DNA of 64,000 nt, from the NCBI GenBank assembly GCA_017508385.1, contig JAFVZB010000041.1, positions 1 through 64,000 on the forward strand, given 5' to 3'. The notes under the pieces were generated by a model. It made no database searches. It was not told the DNA's origin and was given only the letters and a program-made list of their open reading frames with translations. The translations under genes were made by a program, and so were the position numbers. The DNA is from Lentisphaeria bacterium. Its GTDB lineage: Bacteria > Verrucomicrobiota > Lentisphaeria > Victivallales > Victivallaceae. Position 1 is the stretch's first letter. Each line of letters begins with the position of its first letter. Below, piece after piece: positions 26,549 to 36,179 of this stretch.

Positions 26549-29118
26549 TGGAAAATCGTCCCCTGCTTCTGCGCACCTGTATAACAGTGTTCGTAATCGC
26601 CCTGTTCATTATCGGAATGTATCCGCTGCGTGAACGTGATTACTATCAGGTGTTTATGGAAATGCTCAAGAACCCGGGCGACAAAGAGGCTGCAGCACTC
26701 GTTGAGGATGCCAAAAAACTTAAAGAGGCAAATCCCCAGCTCTTCCAGTCCCAGGTTCTGCTTCAGGCTGCCGAGAACAGAAAAATCGACCTGACCAAAA
26801 AGGTCAAGGGCGACGGACTTCTCGACAACCGTGATGTCATGAGTCTCATCCGCAAAAACGCTTCCGGCTCCATCCGTCTCGGACTCGACCTTGCCGGAGG
26901 TGTTGAGTTCTATCTTGAGCTGGTTCCCGATGAGGGCTTGCTGTCAGATGTTCCCGCCGAGGGCAAAGGCGAGAGCCGTGCCGAAATCGAAGCCCGCATG
27001 GATAACGAATTCAACCGCTACCGTGACGTCGCCATCGAAATTCTGCGTAAACGTCTTGAGGGACAGAAGATTTTTGAAGCTGAGATCGCTCCCTCAGGAA
27101 AACGCTATGTTGTCCTGCGTGCACCTGTTGTCGCCCGTGACGAGAAACTGAAACTGCTCGACCTCATCAAAATGAGTGCCAAGCTCAATTTCCGTATGGT
27201 TCACGACAACAACGCCGCTCTGGTTGCCGAGTATCTGAAATCACCTGCGACCTTCCAGGTTCCGATCGGATACGAGCTTATGAGCAACAGCGATAATCCC
27301 GCCGAGCCGGTCATTCTGGTCAACCGCCGTCCCGAGATGGATGGCAAGGGTATCTCAATGGCGCAGGCGACCCGTGATGAGTACGGTCAGAGACGCATTG
27401 TCCTGCGCTTCAACAGTCAGGGTGCCGAGGACTTCGCCAAGGTCACCAGCAACAACATCGGCAAACGCATGGCGATCGTGCTTGACGGCAAACTCTATTG
27501 CGCTCCTTCGATCAACTCCGCCATCACCGGCGGCAGTGCTGAAATCACAGGTAAATTTTCCGAGGAGGAGGCAAAGACCATTGCCGATGCCCTCATGAGC
27601 GGAAGTTTCCCCTTCCAGATCAAAGTCAACGCAGTGTTTGACACCGACCCGAAACTCGGAGCCAGCAATATTTCCAACGGTATCTGGGTGGGAATCCTTT
27701 CTATGATTGCAGTTGCCGTGTTTATGGTCATCTACTACCGCCTTTCAGGACTCATCTCAGTTGCCGCACTCTGTGTCAACATCGTTCTGATTCTCGGAGC
27801 AATGGCGGCATTCAACTGTACTCTCACCCTGCCGGGTATCGCCGGTATCGTGCTCACCATCGGTATGGCGGTCGATGCCAACGTGCTGGTGTTCGAGCGT
27901 ATCCGTGAGGAGCTTGAAAAAGGCAGGAAACTCAAAAACGCCGTTGATGTCGGTTTTGACCGCGCACTGCCCTCAGTGCTCGACGCCAATATCACGACTC
28001 TTCTTACATCCATCATCCTGATGTCAGTGGGAACCGGTGCGGTCAAAGGATTTGCTGTGACTCTTTCGATCGGTATTCTGACCAGTTTGTTCACTGCGCT
28101 TTTCATGTCACGTCTGATTTTCGACTATCTCTTCCGCTTTACGAAGTTCGACCACATTTCAATGCTCAGTGTCATGCGCAGAAGAAAGTTCGACTTTGTC
28201 AAGGCCCGCAAGGTGAGTTTCATCGTTGCCGCTGCGTTCATCATGTTCACAGGCGTGCTCATCATGGTGCGCGGAACCAGCATCCTCGGTGTTGACTTCA
28301 CCGGAGGAACAGTCGTTTCATTCAATTACGCCGAAAAAGTTCCTCAGGATCAGATACAGAAAGTTCTGGTCGCAGCCGGATATGATGAGCCGACCGTCAC
28401 CTACAAAGCCAACATCGCTTCAGCCAACGGCGAAGAGAAAGTTGAGATACTTATTCGTGGAGACCTCACCAAGAAGGGTGAAAACAAGAGTCCGAAAGAT
28501 GAATTGGCATCTATCCTCAACAAGAGTTTCCCAAAAGCGAAATTCGAGGGCGGACTTGAGAGCAGCGTAGGCGGACTCATCGGCTGGGAGTTCACCAAAG
28601 CCGCAGTTCTCGCCGTTGCACTGGCGTTTGTCGGAATCGGAGTTTATATCATGCTCCGCTACGAGTACACCTACGCCATGACCGGAGTTCTCGCCCTGAT
28701 GAACGACGTGTTTGTCGTGCTCGGCATCTATCTGTTGATGGGACGCACCATCTCGCTTACCGTTGTTGCAGCACTGCTGACCGTTATCGGTTACTCCATC
28801 AACGATAAGGTGGTTATCTTCGACCGCATCCGTGAAAATGTTGCTTTGAAAGTCTGTTCAAACTACATCGACACGGTCAATCTCTCGGTCAACCAGACCA
28901 TCAGCCGTACCATGCTGACCAGTATCACCACCTTCATCGTGGTGTTCATCCTCTACCTCGGCGGAGGAGTTGCCATCAATGACTTCGTGCTCATCATGAT
29001 GCTCGGTGTCATTGTCGGAACCGCTTCGTCAATGTTCATTGCCGCTCCTGCGATCGCCATTTGGCAGACCCGCCGCAGCTTGTCGAGCGGAGCCAAAAAC
29101 AACTCAACCAAGGCATAA
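26548..29118 (+). CDS. secDF: Fused protein translocase subunits SecDF
   Basis: The 856-residue protein contains SecD and SecF in one chain, each with one N-terminal helix, a periplasmic domain and five further helices. SecD motifs: RLGLDLAGGVEFYLEL near residue 110 and GMAVDANVLVFERIREE near 450. SecF motifs: LGVDFTGGTVVSF near 590 and GYSINDKVVIFDRIREN near 755. It uses the proton or sodium gradient to help export after SecA has acted. Fused SecDF is known in several phyla and is normal at this length. Confidence 0.97.
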   Translation: MENRPLLLRTCITVFVIALFIIGMYPLRERDYYQVFMEMLKNPGDKEAAALVEDAKKLKEANPQLFQSQVLLQAAENRKIDLTKKVKGDGLLDNRDVMSLIRKNASGSIRLGLDLAGGVEFYLELVPDEGLLSDVPAEGKGESRAEIEARMDNEFNRYRDVAIEILRKRLEGQKIFEAEIAPSGKRYVVLRAPVVARDEKLKLLDLIKMSAKLNFRMVHDNNAALVAEYLKSPATFQVPIGYELMSNSDNPAEPVILVNRRPEMDGKGISMAQATRDEYGQRRIVLRFNSQGAEDFAKVTSNNIGKRMAIVLDGKLYCAPSINSAITGGSAEITGKFSEEEAKTIADALMSGSFPFQIKVNAVFDTDPKLGASNISNGIWVGILSMIAVAVFMVIYYRLSGLISVAALCVNIVLILGAMAAFNCTLTLPGIAGIVLTIGMAVDANVLVFERIREELEKGRKLKNAVDVGFDRALPSVLDANITTLLTSIILMSVGTGAVKGFAVTLSIGILTSLFTALFMSRLIFDYLFRFTKFDHISMLSVMRRRKFDFVKARKVSFIVAAAFIMFTGVLIMVRGTSILGVDFTGGTVVSFNYAEKVPQDQIQKVLVAAGYDEPTVTYKANIASANGEEKVEILIRGDLTKKGENKSPKDELASILNKSFPKAKFEGGLESSVGGLIGWEFTKAAVLAVALAFVGIGVYIMLRYEYTYAMTGVLALMNDVFVVLGIYLLMGRTISLTVVAALLTVIGYSINDKVVIFDRIRENVALKVCSNYIDTVNLSVNQTISRTMLTSITTFIVVFILYLGGGVAINDFVLIMMLGVIVGTASSMFIAAPAIAIWQTRRSLSSGAKNNSTKA

Positions 29119-29133
29119 TAAGGTTGGAGAAAA

Positions 29134-29448
29134 ATGGCAAGTCTCGGTGATATGGCAAAGATGATGTCCCGTTACAAGGATATCCAGAAAGGCATCGGCG
29201 AGTTGAAAGAGCAGCTTCCTCAGATGGAGTTCACCTCTGAGGGAGCCAAAAAACTGGTGAGCGTCACCGTCGGCGGAGATTTTACTATCCGCAAGGTGAC
29301 CATCGTTCCGGGAGGAACCGCCGACCGCTTTGAGCTTGAGCAGGATATGGTAATGGCACTCAACACTGCCTTGAACAATGCGAAGCAGGAAATCGCTTCG
29401 CGCATGAAAGAGATGACCGGCGGTATCGAACTGCCGGGATTTTTCTGA
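29134..29448 (+). CDS. YbaB/EbfC family nucleoid-associated protein
   Basis: The 104-residue protein shows the family pattern: an N-terminal helix with many Met/Lys/Gln, then TSEGAKKLVSVTVGGDFTIRKVTI and a C-terminal helix. EbfC-type dimers bind DNA. It lies 29 bases before recR, the arrangement conserved across bacteria. Confidence 0.93.
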   Translation: MASLGDMAKMMSRYKDIQKGIGELKEQLPQMEFTSEGAKKLVSVTVGGDFTIRKVTIVPGGTADRFELEQDMVMALNTALNNAKQEIASRMKEMTGGIELPGFF

Positions 29449-29477
29449 TTATCTGTTGAATAAAGGAGCTTGAAGTC

Positions 29478-30089
29478 ATGCTGAATTATCCGGAGATTGT
29501 CGAGCAGTTGATCGACGAACTCAGAACGCTTCCCGGCGTCGGACGCAGGGCGGCTGAACGCATGACGCTTGCTCTTCTTGAACGGGATAACGACTCGCTT
29601 GCGATGCTTGGGGGCATCATATCGGCGATACCTGAAAAGGTGTGGCGTTGTCCTGAATGCGGTGCGATGGCGGAAAAAGGTGAGCTGTGTGAAATATGCA
29701 GTTCACCCCGCCGTGACAAGAGTCTGCTCTGCGTGGTGGAGGGGATGCCGCAGCTTTTCTCGGTCGAGGCAAGCGGGCAGTATTCCGGAACCTATCTGGT
29801 GCTGGGCGGACACATCTCGCCGGTGGATGACCGTTTTGAGAGCCGTCTCAATATAGATGGTTTACAGAAAAAGGTTTCGTCAGGCGAGGTGAAAGAGGTT
29901 ATACTTGCCCTGAGTTCCGACGTGGAGGGCAGGGCAACGGCAGCGTATCTTGCAGAGATGCTTGCGAACAGCGGAGTGTTGGTGAGCCGTCCTGCGCTCG
30001 GACTTCCGGCAGGAGCAAACCTCTCATTCGTCAACGCCGCAACGATCGGAGCCGCCCTGCGCGGCAGAACAGTAGAAAATCCTGAGTGA
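29478..30089 (+). CDS. recR: Recombination mediator RecR
   Basis: RecR helps RecO and RecF load RecA on gapped DNA. The 203-residue protein has the helix-hairpin-helix (LRTLPGVGRRAAERM), the four-cysteine zinc site (CPECGAMAEKGELCEIC), the TOPRIM domain (LCVVEGMPQLF, LGGHISPVDD) and the C-terminal Walker-like segment. Length is normal. Confidence 0.96.
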   Translation: MLNYPEIVEQLIDELRTLPGVGRRAAERMTLALLERDNDSLAMLGGIISAIPEKVWRCPECGAMAEKGELCEICSSPRRDKSLLCVVEGMPQLFSVEASGQYSGTYLVLGGHISPVDDRFESRLNIDGLQKKVSSGEVKEVILALSSDVEGRATAAYLAEMLANSGVLVSRPALGLPAGANLSFVNAATIGAALRGRTVENPE

Positions 30090-30113
30090 TCAGGAAATTT
30101 TGGAAGGTTGAAA

Positions 30114-30704
30114 ATGAATTATTTAGAACTGACTGTGGGGGCAGTGCTGGTCAACAATTTTGTGTTGTCACGATTTTTAGGTATATGTCCTTTCCTCGGA
30201 GTTTCCAAGCGATTGGAAACTGCTCTGGGTATGTCCGGAGCTGTAATTTTTGTAATGACATTATCGAGTTGTATTACTTCTGTGATCTACAATCATCTGC
30301 TGGTGTTTGAGATTTCCGGCAGAAGATATGATTTGAGATATTTGCAGGTTTTGCTTTTTATTCTGGTCATCGCCGCCCTTGTGCAGGTGATCGAGATCAT
30401 GCTTCAGAAATTGAGTCCGAAGCTCTATCAGGCTCTCGGAATTTATCTGCCGCTCATTACCACCAACTGTGCGGTGCTCGGTTCAGCGACCATCAACGCC
30501 AAACAGGGTTACAGTGTGCTTGAAGCGACGATTTTCGGATGTTTTTCCGGAGTGGGATTTGCTCTTGCGTTACTGCTTTTTGCCAGTATCAGAGAGAAAC
30601 TTGAGCTTTCCAATCCTCCGAAATCCCTTGCCGGAACTCCCATTGCGCTCATCACGGCAGGAATACTTGCCATGGCGTTCATCGGTTTTTCCGGACTCTG
30701 CTGA
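30114..30704 (+). CDS. rnfA: Rnf complex subunit A
   Basis: A 196-residue membrane protein with six helices, homologous to RnfE. The typical start NYLELTVGAVLVNNFVLSRFLGICPFLG is split here by the ATG at 30114, with GGAAGG as ribosome site; the intramembrane cysteine in GICPF and the one in TTNCAVLG ligate the membrane [2Fe-2S] cluster known from Rnf structures. It opens a six-gene operon in the order A-B-C-D-G-E, the order of proteobacteria rather than that of acetogens (C-D-G-E-A-B). Confidence 0.97.
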   Translation: MNYLELTVGAVLVNNFVLSRFLGICPFLGVSKRLETALGMSGAVIFVMTLSSCITSVIYNHLLVFEISGRRYDLRYLQVLLFILVIAALVQVIEIMLQKLSPKLYQALGIYLPLITTNCAVLGSATINAKQGYSVLEATIFGCFSGVGFALALLLFASIREKLELSNPPKSLAGTPIALITAGILAMAFIGFSGLC

Positions 30705-30716
30705 GGAGGAAACATC

Positions 30717-31583
30717 ATGTCAGAAATCTTTTCTTCAATAATTCTTCCGGCAGTCATCTTCATGGGCGGACTCGGAGTTCTGCTCGGAGTTGTCATCGGA
30801 GTATTCGCCAAGTATTTCAAAGTTGACAGTGACCCGAGAGTGGAGCTGGTGACTGAGCTTCTTCCCGGAGCCAACTGCGGCGGATGTGGAAAAGCCGGAT
30901 GCTCTGACTTTGCCAAGTCAGTTGTTGACGGCGAAAATCCTCCCGGAAAGTGTCCGGTATCAAGCCCCGAGCAGGTGAGTTCCATCGCCCGTGCCCTCGG
31001 CATCGATGCCGGTGAGAGTTTCGCCCGCCGTGCCGTGGTCTGCTGCGGTGGCGACGTCGAACAGATGGTGCGTACTCCCAACTACAACGGCGTGCTCGAT
31101 TGCGCCTCGGCCGTGCTGGTTGCCGGAGGTCCGAAGGGATGCTCCTACGGTTGTATCGGCATGGGCAGCTGTGCCAGAAAGTGCCCGTTCGGAGCCATTG
31201 AAATAATCAACAATCTTGCCGTTGTCCACAGTGAACTGTGTGTCGGCTGCGGAACTTGCGTAGCGGTGTGTCCGCGCGGAGTTATCAAGCTCGTGCCTGC
31301 CGAAGCAGAGGTTCACGTCTATTGCAACAACCCCGACAAAGGTCCCGACAAGCGCAAGGTGTGTAAAGTTTCCTGCCTCGGCTGCCGCAAATGCGAGCGT
31401 TACAGTGCTGAGAAGTTCGGAACATCAGGTTTCCTTGCCAGTGTCAAATATGACGCCGCCGAGCTTCCGACCGCTGCCGACGTCGAGGCGATCGGCTGCC
31501 CCACAGGAGCACTGCTCACTGCCAAACGCCACCTCGAAATAGAAACCAATAATCCGGAGTTTGCCCCAAATGAAGATAAATAA
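30717..31583 (+). CDS. rnfB: Rnf complex subunit B (ferredoxin-oxidising)
   Basis: A 288-residue subunit with an N-terminal membrane helix, the [4Fe-4S] domain ELLPGANCGGCGKAGC, and further ferredoxin-type motifs (CARKCPFGAIE, CVGCGTCVAVCP, CLGCRKCERY). It accepts electrons from reduced ferredoxin. The gene overlaps the start of rnfC by 14 bases. Confidence 0.97.
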   Translation: MSEIFSSIILPAVIFMGGLGVLLGVVIGVFAKYFKVDSDPRVELVTELLPGANCGGCGKAGCSDFAKSVVDGENPPGKCPVSSPEQVSSIARALGIDAGESFARRAVVCCGGDVEQMVRTPNYNGVLDCASAVLVAGGPKGCSYGCIGMGSCARKCPFGAIEIINNLAVVHSELCVGCGTCVAVCPRGVIKLVPAEAEVHVYCNNPDKGPDKRKVCKVSCLGCRKCERYSAEKFGTSGFLASVKYDAAELPTAADVEAIGCPTGALLTAKRHLEIETNNPEFAPNEDK

Positions 31584-32904
31584 TAATGCCGTATTGAGTT
31601 TCAAGGGCGGAATACACCCCTCCGGAAATGGTAAAGACCTCACATCGGCAAAAGCGGTGCAGACCGCTCCGTTGATGGAAAGATATTTTGTCCTGCTCGG
31701 ACAGAATGCCGGAAAAGCTCCCGAACCCGTGGTCAACAAGGGTGATGTGGTCAAAAAGTACCAGCTTATCGCTCAGGCTTCAGGATTTGTTTCAGCCAAC
31801 TTGCACGCTCCCACCAGCGGAACAGTAGGAGGGCTCGTGACCGTTCCCGGACCGATGGGAGTTCCTGCTCAGGCGATAGAGATCGTGTCAGATAATCTCG
31901 ATGAAGCCGTCGAACCGATGGAAAGCATCGACTGGCGCAACAGTGACTCCAAAACCATTCTTGACCGCATTGCCCGGTGCGGATTGGTCGGAATGGGCGG
32001 AGCATCTTTCCCGACCCACGTCAAACTCTCTCCTCCGCCGGATAAAGTTATTGATACTTTGATATTCAACGGAGCAGAGTGCGAACCCTACCTCACTGCC
32101 GACCACCGTCTGATGGTCGAAGCTCCCCGCAAAGTTCTTGAGGGAGCAGCCATTGTCGGAAAAATCCTCGGCGTTGAAAATATTTTTATCGGTATTGAGG
32201 TAAATAAAGCCGATGCGATAACAGAATTGCAGACCATCGCCGACGGATACGGCGTAAAAATCGTTCCTCTGCAGGTGCAGTACCCGCAGGGCAGTGAAAA
32301 ACAGCTCATCGACGCTATAACCGGCAGGGAAGTCCGCTCAGGCGGTCTGCCCATGGATGCCGGATGTGTTGTCCAGAACGTCGGAACCGCCAAAGCGGTG
32401 TACGATGCCGTTGTCGGAGGAATTCCGCTCATCGAGCGTGTTGTTACCGTGACCGGAGAGGTCGTTGCAGAACCGGGCAACTGGCTGCTCAGGATCGGAA
32501 CTCCGGTAATGAAAGTCATCGAGCTTGCAAAAGGCGTGACCGATGACCCGGGCAAACTTATTCTCGGCGGTCCCATGATGGGATTTGCCCAGAAATCGTA
32601 TGACGTGCCGGTATCCAAAAACACCAGCGGAATACTTCTGCTTTCAAAAGCAGATGCAGTTAATTACGGTTCAGGCAGCTGTATCCGCTGCGGCAGATGC
32701 GTGTCAGCGTGCCCGATGCACCTGGTGCCGTGCCTGCTCGGATGTGCCATAGAAAGTGAACGCTACGACCTTGCGGCTCAGAATCATGTAATGGATTGCC
32801 TCGAGTGCGGAGCGTGTGCGTATGTCTGTCCGGCACACCGTCCTCTCATACAACATCTGCGCCGTGCCAAGTCTGAAATCCGCCGCCGCAGTCAGAAGAA
32901 GTAA
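31570..32904 (+). CDS. rnfC: Rnf complex subunit C (NADH-binding)
   Basis: The peripheral subunit that binds FMN and NAD. Motifs: LSFKGGIHPSG at the start, GMGGASFPTHVKL, FNGAECEPYLTADHRLM, and two [4Fe-4S] sites CIRCGRCVSACP and CLECGACAYVCP. I chose ATG at 31570 over a TTG nine bases upstream. At 444 residues it is of the short form without the Ala/Lys-rich C-terminal extension of enterobacterial RsxC. Confidence 0.97.
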   Translation: MKINNNAVLSFKGGIHPSGNGKDLTSAKAVQTAPLMERYFVLLGQNAGKAPEPVVNKGDVVKKYQLIAQASGFVSANLHAPTSGTVGGLVTVPGPMGVPAQAIEIVSDNLDEAVEPMESIDWRNSDSKTILDRIARCGLVGMGGASFPTHVKLSPPPDKVIDTLIFNGAECEPYLTADHRLMVEAPRKVLEGAAIVGKILGVENIFIGIEVNKADAITELQTIADGYGVKIVPLQVQYPQGSEKQLIDAITGREVRSGGLPMDAGCVVQNVGTAKAVYDAVVGGIPLIERVVTVTGEVVAEPGNWLLRIGTPVMKVIELAKGVTDDPGKLILGGPMMGFAQKSYDVPVSKNTSGILLLSKADAVNYGSGSCIRCGRCVSACPMHLVPCLLGCAIESERYDLAAQNHVMDCLECGACAYVCPAHRPLIQHLRRAKSEIRRRSQKK

Positions 32905-32922
32905 AATCGGGATATTTTGAAT

Positions 32923-34038
32923 ATGAGTGAAGAGATAAAAAACACAGAGTCAGTAAGACTGCCGGATGCTGAAAAGCTGGTGCTGAGCAGTTCTCCCCAC
33001 GTTTCCACCTCGGATACCGTTCGTAAAATAATGTATAAAGTGCTGCTTGCGCTGTTGCCGGCAGTTATTGCCGGAGTCTGGTATTTCGGCTTGCGTGCGC
33101 TTTGCGTGATAATCCTGACCACGGTCTGCTGCATCGGAGCAGAGGCGTTGTGGTGCAAACTTGCCGGAAAAGAGGTGAAGAACACCATCCTCGACGGCAG
33201 TGCGGCGGTCACCGGAGTTCTGCTGGCATTGAATATGCCCTCATCGGTTCCGGTTTACATTCCCGTTATCGGAGCATTTCTTGCCATCTGGCTCGGTAAA
33301 CAGGTCTATGGCGGAATAGGCAATAACCCGTTCAATCCTGCCATTGTGGCTCGTGTGGGGCTGCTTATTGCTTTCCCCGCAGCGATGACAATGTGGACGG
33401 CACCCCGAAATTTTGAAAAGAGTTTCGGATATGAAAACTTTGTCACTCCTCAGCAGAGGATAATACTCCAAAAAGGCGGTAAAGCTGCTGAAACCATCAC
33501 CTGTGCCACTCCGCTCGGAGCGGTGAAAATGAGTGATAAGGAAGAGTTCGCGCAGGGATTTTATTCGCATCCGCAGATGTTGTGGAACTGCTTTATCGGC
33601 AACCGCGGCGGATGTATCGGTGAAACCTGCGTGCCTGCGCTTCTGCTTGGATTTATAGTTCTGGTGGCATTCAAACTTATAAATTGGAAAATTCCGGTGT
33701 GTTTTGTCGGAACTGTTGCAGTGTTCGGAGCAGTCATCCACACGATTTCTCCGGCACTTGCTCCCATGCCTCTCTTTCATGTGCTTTCCGGCGGACTCCT
33801 GCTCGGAGCAATCTTTATGGCAACCGATATGGTGACAAGTCCGATAACTCCGCTCGGAGCAATCGTGTTCGGTGTCGGTTGCGGAATAGTCACATCCGTT
33901 ATCCGTTTCTGGGGCAATTATCCGGAGGGAGTGAGTTTTGCCATTCTTCTGATGAACGCCCTCGTTCCTTTGATCGACCGTTTCTGCGGTATCAGACCGT
34001 TCGGCTACGTCAAAGCAAGAAAAGAGGTGGCAAAATGA
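32923..34038 (+). CDS. rnfD: Rnf complex subunit D
   Basis: Membrane subunit with about ten helices, related to NqrB, that carries a covalently bound FMN. The flavinylation region is the threonine in TCATPLGAVKM near residue 190. Conserved GNNPFNPAIVARVG is present. Start ATG at 32923 gives 371 residues. The end overlaps rnfG by 4 bases. Confidence 0.96.
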   Translation: MSEEIKNTESVRLPDAEKLVLSSSPHVSTSDTVRKIMYKVLLALLPAVIAGVWYFGLRALCVIILTTVCCIGAEALWCKLAGKEVKNTILDGSAAVTGVLLALNMPSSVPVYIPVIGAFLAIWLGKQVYGGIGNNPFNPAIVARVGLLIAFPAAMTMWTAPRNFEKSFGYENFVTPQQRIILQKGGKAAETITCATPLGAVKMSDKEEFAQGFYSHPQMLWNCFIGNRGGCIGETCVPALLLGFIVLVAFKLINWKIPVCFVGTVAVFGAVIHTISPALAPMPLFHVLSGGLLLGAIFMATDMVTSPITPLGAIVFGVGCGIVTSVIRFWGNYPEGVSFAILLMNALVPLIDRFCGIRPFGYVKARKEVAK

Positions 34039-34700
34039 AGCTGAGGGATAACGAAAATATCGCAGTACTGGGAATTTTTCTCGGAGTTATCGGACTTCTT
34101 TCAGCCCTCGTTCTCGCTCTGATATCTCACGTTACTGCAGACCCCATTGCCAAAGCTAAAGCCGCACAGCAGGCAAAGGCGATAAGTCAGGTACTTCCGG
34201 AGTTTGATAACAAACCGGCAGAGCTGGTGTATGAGACAAAAACTGCTTCCGGTTGGAGTGTCAAATTCATGGGAGCAAAAAAAGAAGGCAAACTGGTCGG
34301 AGTTGCAGCACTTTGCACCTCTTCCAAGGGTTACGGCGGAAACATTGAGATGCTCATGGGTATCGGAGTAGACGGCAAAATCAAAGCCGTGTTGATTACC
34401 GCGAATAATGAAACTCCGGGATTGGGAGCAAATATCTGCACCCGTGCATTCAAAAAGACCATCTTCAATATCACCAAGCCGGCTCCTGCCGGACTTGCTC
34501 CAAATGAGTATCTCGACCAGTTCAATGGCAAGAGAGCCGGAGAAAAAACGTGGCATGTGAAGAAGAACGGAGGAGAGTTCCTGTACCGTACCGGAGCGAC
34601 CATCACCAGTGAAGCTGTGACCGTGCTTGCCTACGAGATCAATCGGGCGTTTGAGACCAACAAAAAAGAGATACTCTCCAAGTTCGGAGGTGCAAAATGA
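34035..34700 (+). CDS. rnfG: Rnf complex subunit G
   Basis: A 221-residue protein with one N-terminal membrane helix and an FMN-binding domain outside the membrane. The covalent FMN site is the RTGATITSEAV motif near the end. The frame runs on upstream inside rnfD, but the overlap ATGA at 34035-34038 and the start MKLRDNENIAVLG show the true beginning. Confidence 0.96.
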   Translation: MKLRDNENIAVLGIFLGVIGLLSALVLALISHVTADPIAKAKAAQQAKAISQVLPEFDNKPAELVYETKTASGWSVKFMGAKKEGKLVGVAALCTSSKGYGGNIEMLMGIGVDGKIKAVLITANNETPGLGANICTRAFKKTIFNITKPAPAGLAPNEYLDQFNGKRAGEKTWHVKKNGGEFLYRTGATITSEAVTVLAYEINRAFETNKKEILSKFGGAK

Positions 34701-35377
34701 GTAAATCAATGAACAACCTTATCCGCGGTATCTGGAAGGAGAACCCGGTATTTGTCCTGCTGCTCGGAACCTGTCCGACCCTGGCACTCACCAGCTGTGC
34801 CACCAACGGCATCGGAATGGGACTTGCCACTACATTTGTGCTTATCGGCAGCAATTTTGTGGTCAGCTGTATAAGTTCAATAGTTCCTAAAAAGATACGC
34901 ATACCAGTTTACATTGTGGTCATAGCCACATTTGTAACGGTGGTCGATCTGCTCATGCAGGCATATGCTCCGGCATCGCTCTATGAGGCATTGGGAATAT
35001 TTATTCCGCTCATCGTGGTGAATTGCATCGTGCTGGGCAGAGCGGAGGCGTTTGCCTCTAAAAACACTCCGATACAGTCGATTTTCGATGCGATCGGAAT
35101 GGGACTCGGCTTTACCGTTGCCCTCACATTGCTCGGCAGTATCCGTGAGTTTATCGGCACCGGCTCAGTGTTCGGAGTCAAAATCATCACCTGCTGGACG
35201 ACAGATTTTCTGCTTCCGGGAGCCGCTCCGGGAGCATTCATTATCGTAGGAGCAATACTTGGATTAAAGAGTTACATCAACCGCAGAGCAGCGATAAAAG
35301 CAGGCAAACTGTATATACCGCCCGCCGGTCTCGACTGCCGCAACTGCCGTATATGCTCAATAGAGGAAGAAGAGTGA
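34697..35377 (+). CDS. rnfE: Rnf complex subunit E
   Basis: Membrane subunit related to RnfA, with six helices. Motifs: RGIWKENPVFVLLLGTCPTLA at the start and VNCIVLGRAEAFA in the middle hold the cluster cysteines. The C-terminal tail has four cysteines (CRNCRIC in LDCRNCRICSIEEEE), a small extra feature also found in some anaerobes. A terminator follows directly, closing the operon. Confidence 0.96.
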   Translation: MSKSMNNLIRGIWKENPVFVLLLGTCPTLALTSCATNGIGMGLATTFVLIGSNFVVSCISSIVPKKIRIPVYIVVIATFVTVVDLLMQAYAPASLYEALGIFIPLIVVNCIVLGRAEAFASKNTPIQSIFDAIGMGLGFTVALTLLGSIREFIGTGSVFGVKIITCWTTDFLLPGAAPGAFIIVGAILGLKSYINRRAAIKAGKLYIPPAGLDCRNCRICSIEEEE

Positions 35378-35388
35378 TTTTATTCAAA

Positions 35389-35415
35389 GCCCGCCACAAA
35401 AAAGCGGGCATTTTG
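35389..35415 (+). terminator. Terminator after rnfE
   Basis: GCCCGC (35389-35394) pairs perfectly with GCGGGC (35404-35409), with a nine-base A-rich loop and a following ATTTTG. It lies 12 bases after the rnfE stop. Confidence 0.75.
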
Positions 35416-35438
35416 TTAACTAAAGAGGAGTTTGATAA

Positions 35439-36179
35439 ATGATTTGGATCTCACATCGCGGAGAGAGCTTTGATGCTCCCGAAAATACCGTTGAAGCTTT
35501 TCAGCTTGCTCTTGACCGTAAAACCAGTGGTTCCGAGTGCGATATTCACTTGACCGCAGATAAAAAACTTGTGACCTGCCATGACTCAGATACCATCCGC
35601 ACGTGCGGCAAATCCATGGTCATTGAGGAAACAACTTTTGATGAGTTGCAGACTCTTGATGCTTCCAACAAAAAAATCGAGTACACTGACGTCAGAATTC
35701 CGCTCTTTTCCGATACCCTCAAGGTTCTGGGTGACCGTCTCTACTATGTGGAAATCAAACAGAACGACCCCGAAGTTATCACTGCAATGGTGGATGAGCT
35801 CGAAAAGAGCAATATTCCGGCAGAACAGGTGGTTATGATAAGTTTCTGCGAAGACATCGTTAAAATTTTCAAAGAGCGTTATCCTGAGCGCAAAGCATTG
35901 TGGCTTACCGGTTTCAAAACTTCTCAGGAGGGAACCTGGAAATATACAGCTGATGAGCTCATCGAAAAACTGCGTTATCTCGGAGCTGACGGAGTCGATA
36001 TCCACGCCAATATGGTCTATCTCACTGCCGAATACGTTGAAAAAGTGAAAGCAGCTGGCTTCACCTTTGCCGTATGGACAGTTGATGACCCCAAAATCGC
36101 CGAGCGTCTGATAACCTTCAATGTCGATGCCATCACCAGCAACCGTGCAGCTTATCTGCGTGGAGTCCTTGAGAAGTGA
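35439..36179 (+). CDS. Glycerophosphodiester phosphodiesterase family protein
   Basis: The 246-residue protein has the GDPD TIM barrel: HRGESFDAPENTVEAF at residue 6, the metal ligands in ECDIHLTADKKLVTCHDSD, and a C-terminal VWTVDDP strand. Such enzymes split glycerophosphodiesters into glycerol 3-phosphate and an alcohol. No signal peptide is present, so it is likely cytoplasmic. Its TGA overlaps the GTG start of the regulator that follows. Confidence 0.93.
   Translation: MIWISHRGESFDAPENTVEAFQLALDRKTSGSECDIHLTADKKLVTCHDSDTIRTCGKSMVIEETTFDELQTLDASNKKIEYTDVRIPLFSDTLKVLGDRLYYVEIKQNDPEVITAMVDELEKSNIPAEQVVMISFCEDIVKIFKERYPERKALWLTGFKTSQEGTWKYTADELIEKLRYLGADGVDIHANMVYLTAEYVEKVKAAGFTFAVWTVDDPKIAERLITFNVDAITSNRAAYLRGVLEK

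Noticed and set aside
33684-34034. Extended frame before rnfG.
   Set aside because: It lies inside rnfD in another frame; the ATGA overlap and the RnfG family start place the true beginning at 34035.
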